DNA from: Rhodocyclaceae bacterium
Lineage (GTDB): Bacteria; Pseudomonadota; Gammaproteobacteria; Burkholderiales; Rhodocyclaceae
Assembly (NCBI GenBank): GCA_008080565.1
Contig: VIKE01000052.1
Coordinates: 1-39,938, forward strand
Direction of reading: 5' to 3'
DNA length: 39,938 nucleotides
Below are positions 39,930 to 39,938 of this stretch, in pieces. Position 1 is the first letter of the stretch, and each line of letters starts with the position of its first letter. The notes beneath the pieces were generated by a model. It had not been told where the DNA came from. It searched no databases and worked only from the letters and a program-made list of their open reading frames with translations. The position numbers and the translations under genes were made by a program.

Positions 39930-39938
39930 GCTCGGCAG

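Overview
The window looks like chromosome of a GC-rich, denitrifying betaproteobacterium of the Rhodocyclales (Dechloromonas/Azonexus-like). This is inferred from the cd1 nitrite reductase cluster, tandem cyanophycin synthetases with their DUF1854/ABC partners, a PEP-CTERM protein, and small DUF3149 and DUF3460 proteins. No phage, IS element or CRISPR array was seen.

Layout. 1-1244: partial tRNA-Leu(CAA) with its own promoter, a Rap1a/Tai-type secreted protein and the SUMT cobA/nirE (minus strand). 1403-7832: nir block 1, behind a perfect FNR/DNR-type box: nirS, a cytochrome with CXXCH and CX3CH motifs, a cupredoxin, nirC, nirF (C-terminus apparently damaged), fused nirDL, nirG, nirH. 7829-16358: a minus-strand block with an HEXXH protein and a cyanophycin operon (ABC exporter-like protein, DUF1854, cphA-prime, cphA). 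16416-19195: nir block 2, nirJ and nirN, behind a second FNR/DNR-type box. 19196-19899: about 700 bp without a convincing gene, holding a sigma-54-like promoter, a hairpin with a CCUCCC loop, a paired 16-bp motif and a three-way-junction fold. 19900-32122: mixed housekeeping genes: DUF3149, PEP-CTERM protein, lipoprotein relic, L,D-transpeptidase, SpmAB-like fusion, tRNA-Leu(GAG), DUF3460, pterin dehydratase, HD hydrolase, a frameshifted Yip1-like gene, rluE, DUF192, ubiC, a dihaem peroxidase and a GGDEF-EAL-CZB protein. 32227-39929: a tightly packed minus-strand operon of CHAT protease, M15 peptidase, membrane protein with a TIR-like domain, patatin lipase and a TIR-like/TPR-S protein. It looks like an intracellular conflict (defence or cell-suicide) system.

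How the genes work together. SUMT supplies precorrin-2; NirDL/G/H decarboxylate sirohaem, NirJ acts by radical chemistry, NirF and NirN finish haem d1, and NirS uses it to reduce nitrite to NO with electrons from the local cytochromes and cupredoxin. The two matching boxes suggest one oxygen/NO-responsive regulator drives both halves although the cyanophycin operon now separates them. In the terminal operon, two candidate proteases, a lipase and two TIR-like Rossmann proteins suggest proteolytic activation of membrane damage or nucleotide depletion.

Unexpected patterns. A roughly 37-bp dispersed repeat (core CCACGGTCRACCGGAAA followed by an A-rich arm) occurs seven times, three or four of them inside coding sequence. 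Several loci carry small indels: nirF, the Yip1-like gene, the TM/TIR-like gene, the T-loop of tRNA-Leu(GAG) and a glycine-zipper lipoprotein relic. These may be real decay or assembly errors.
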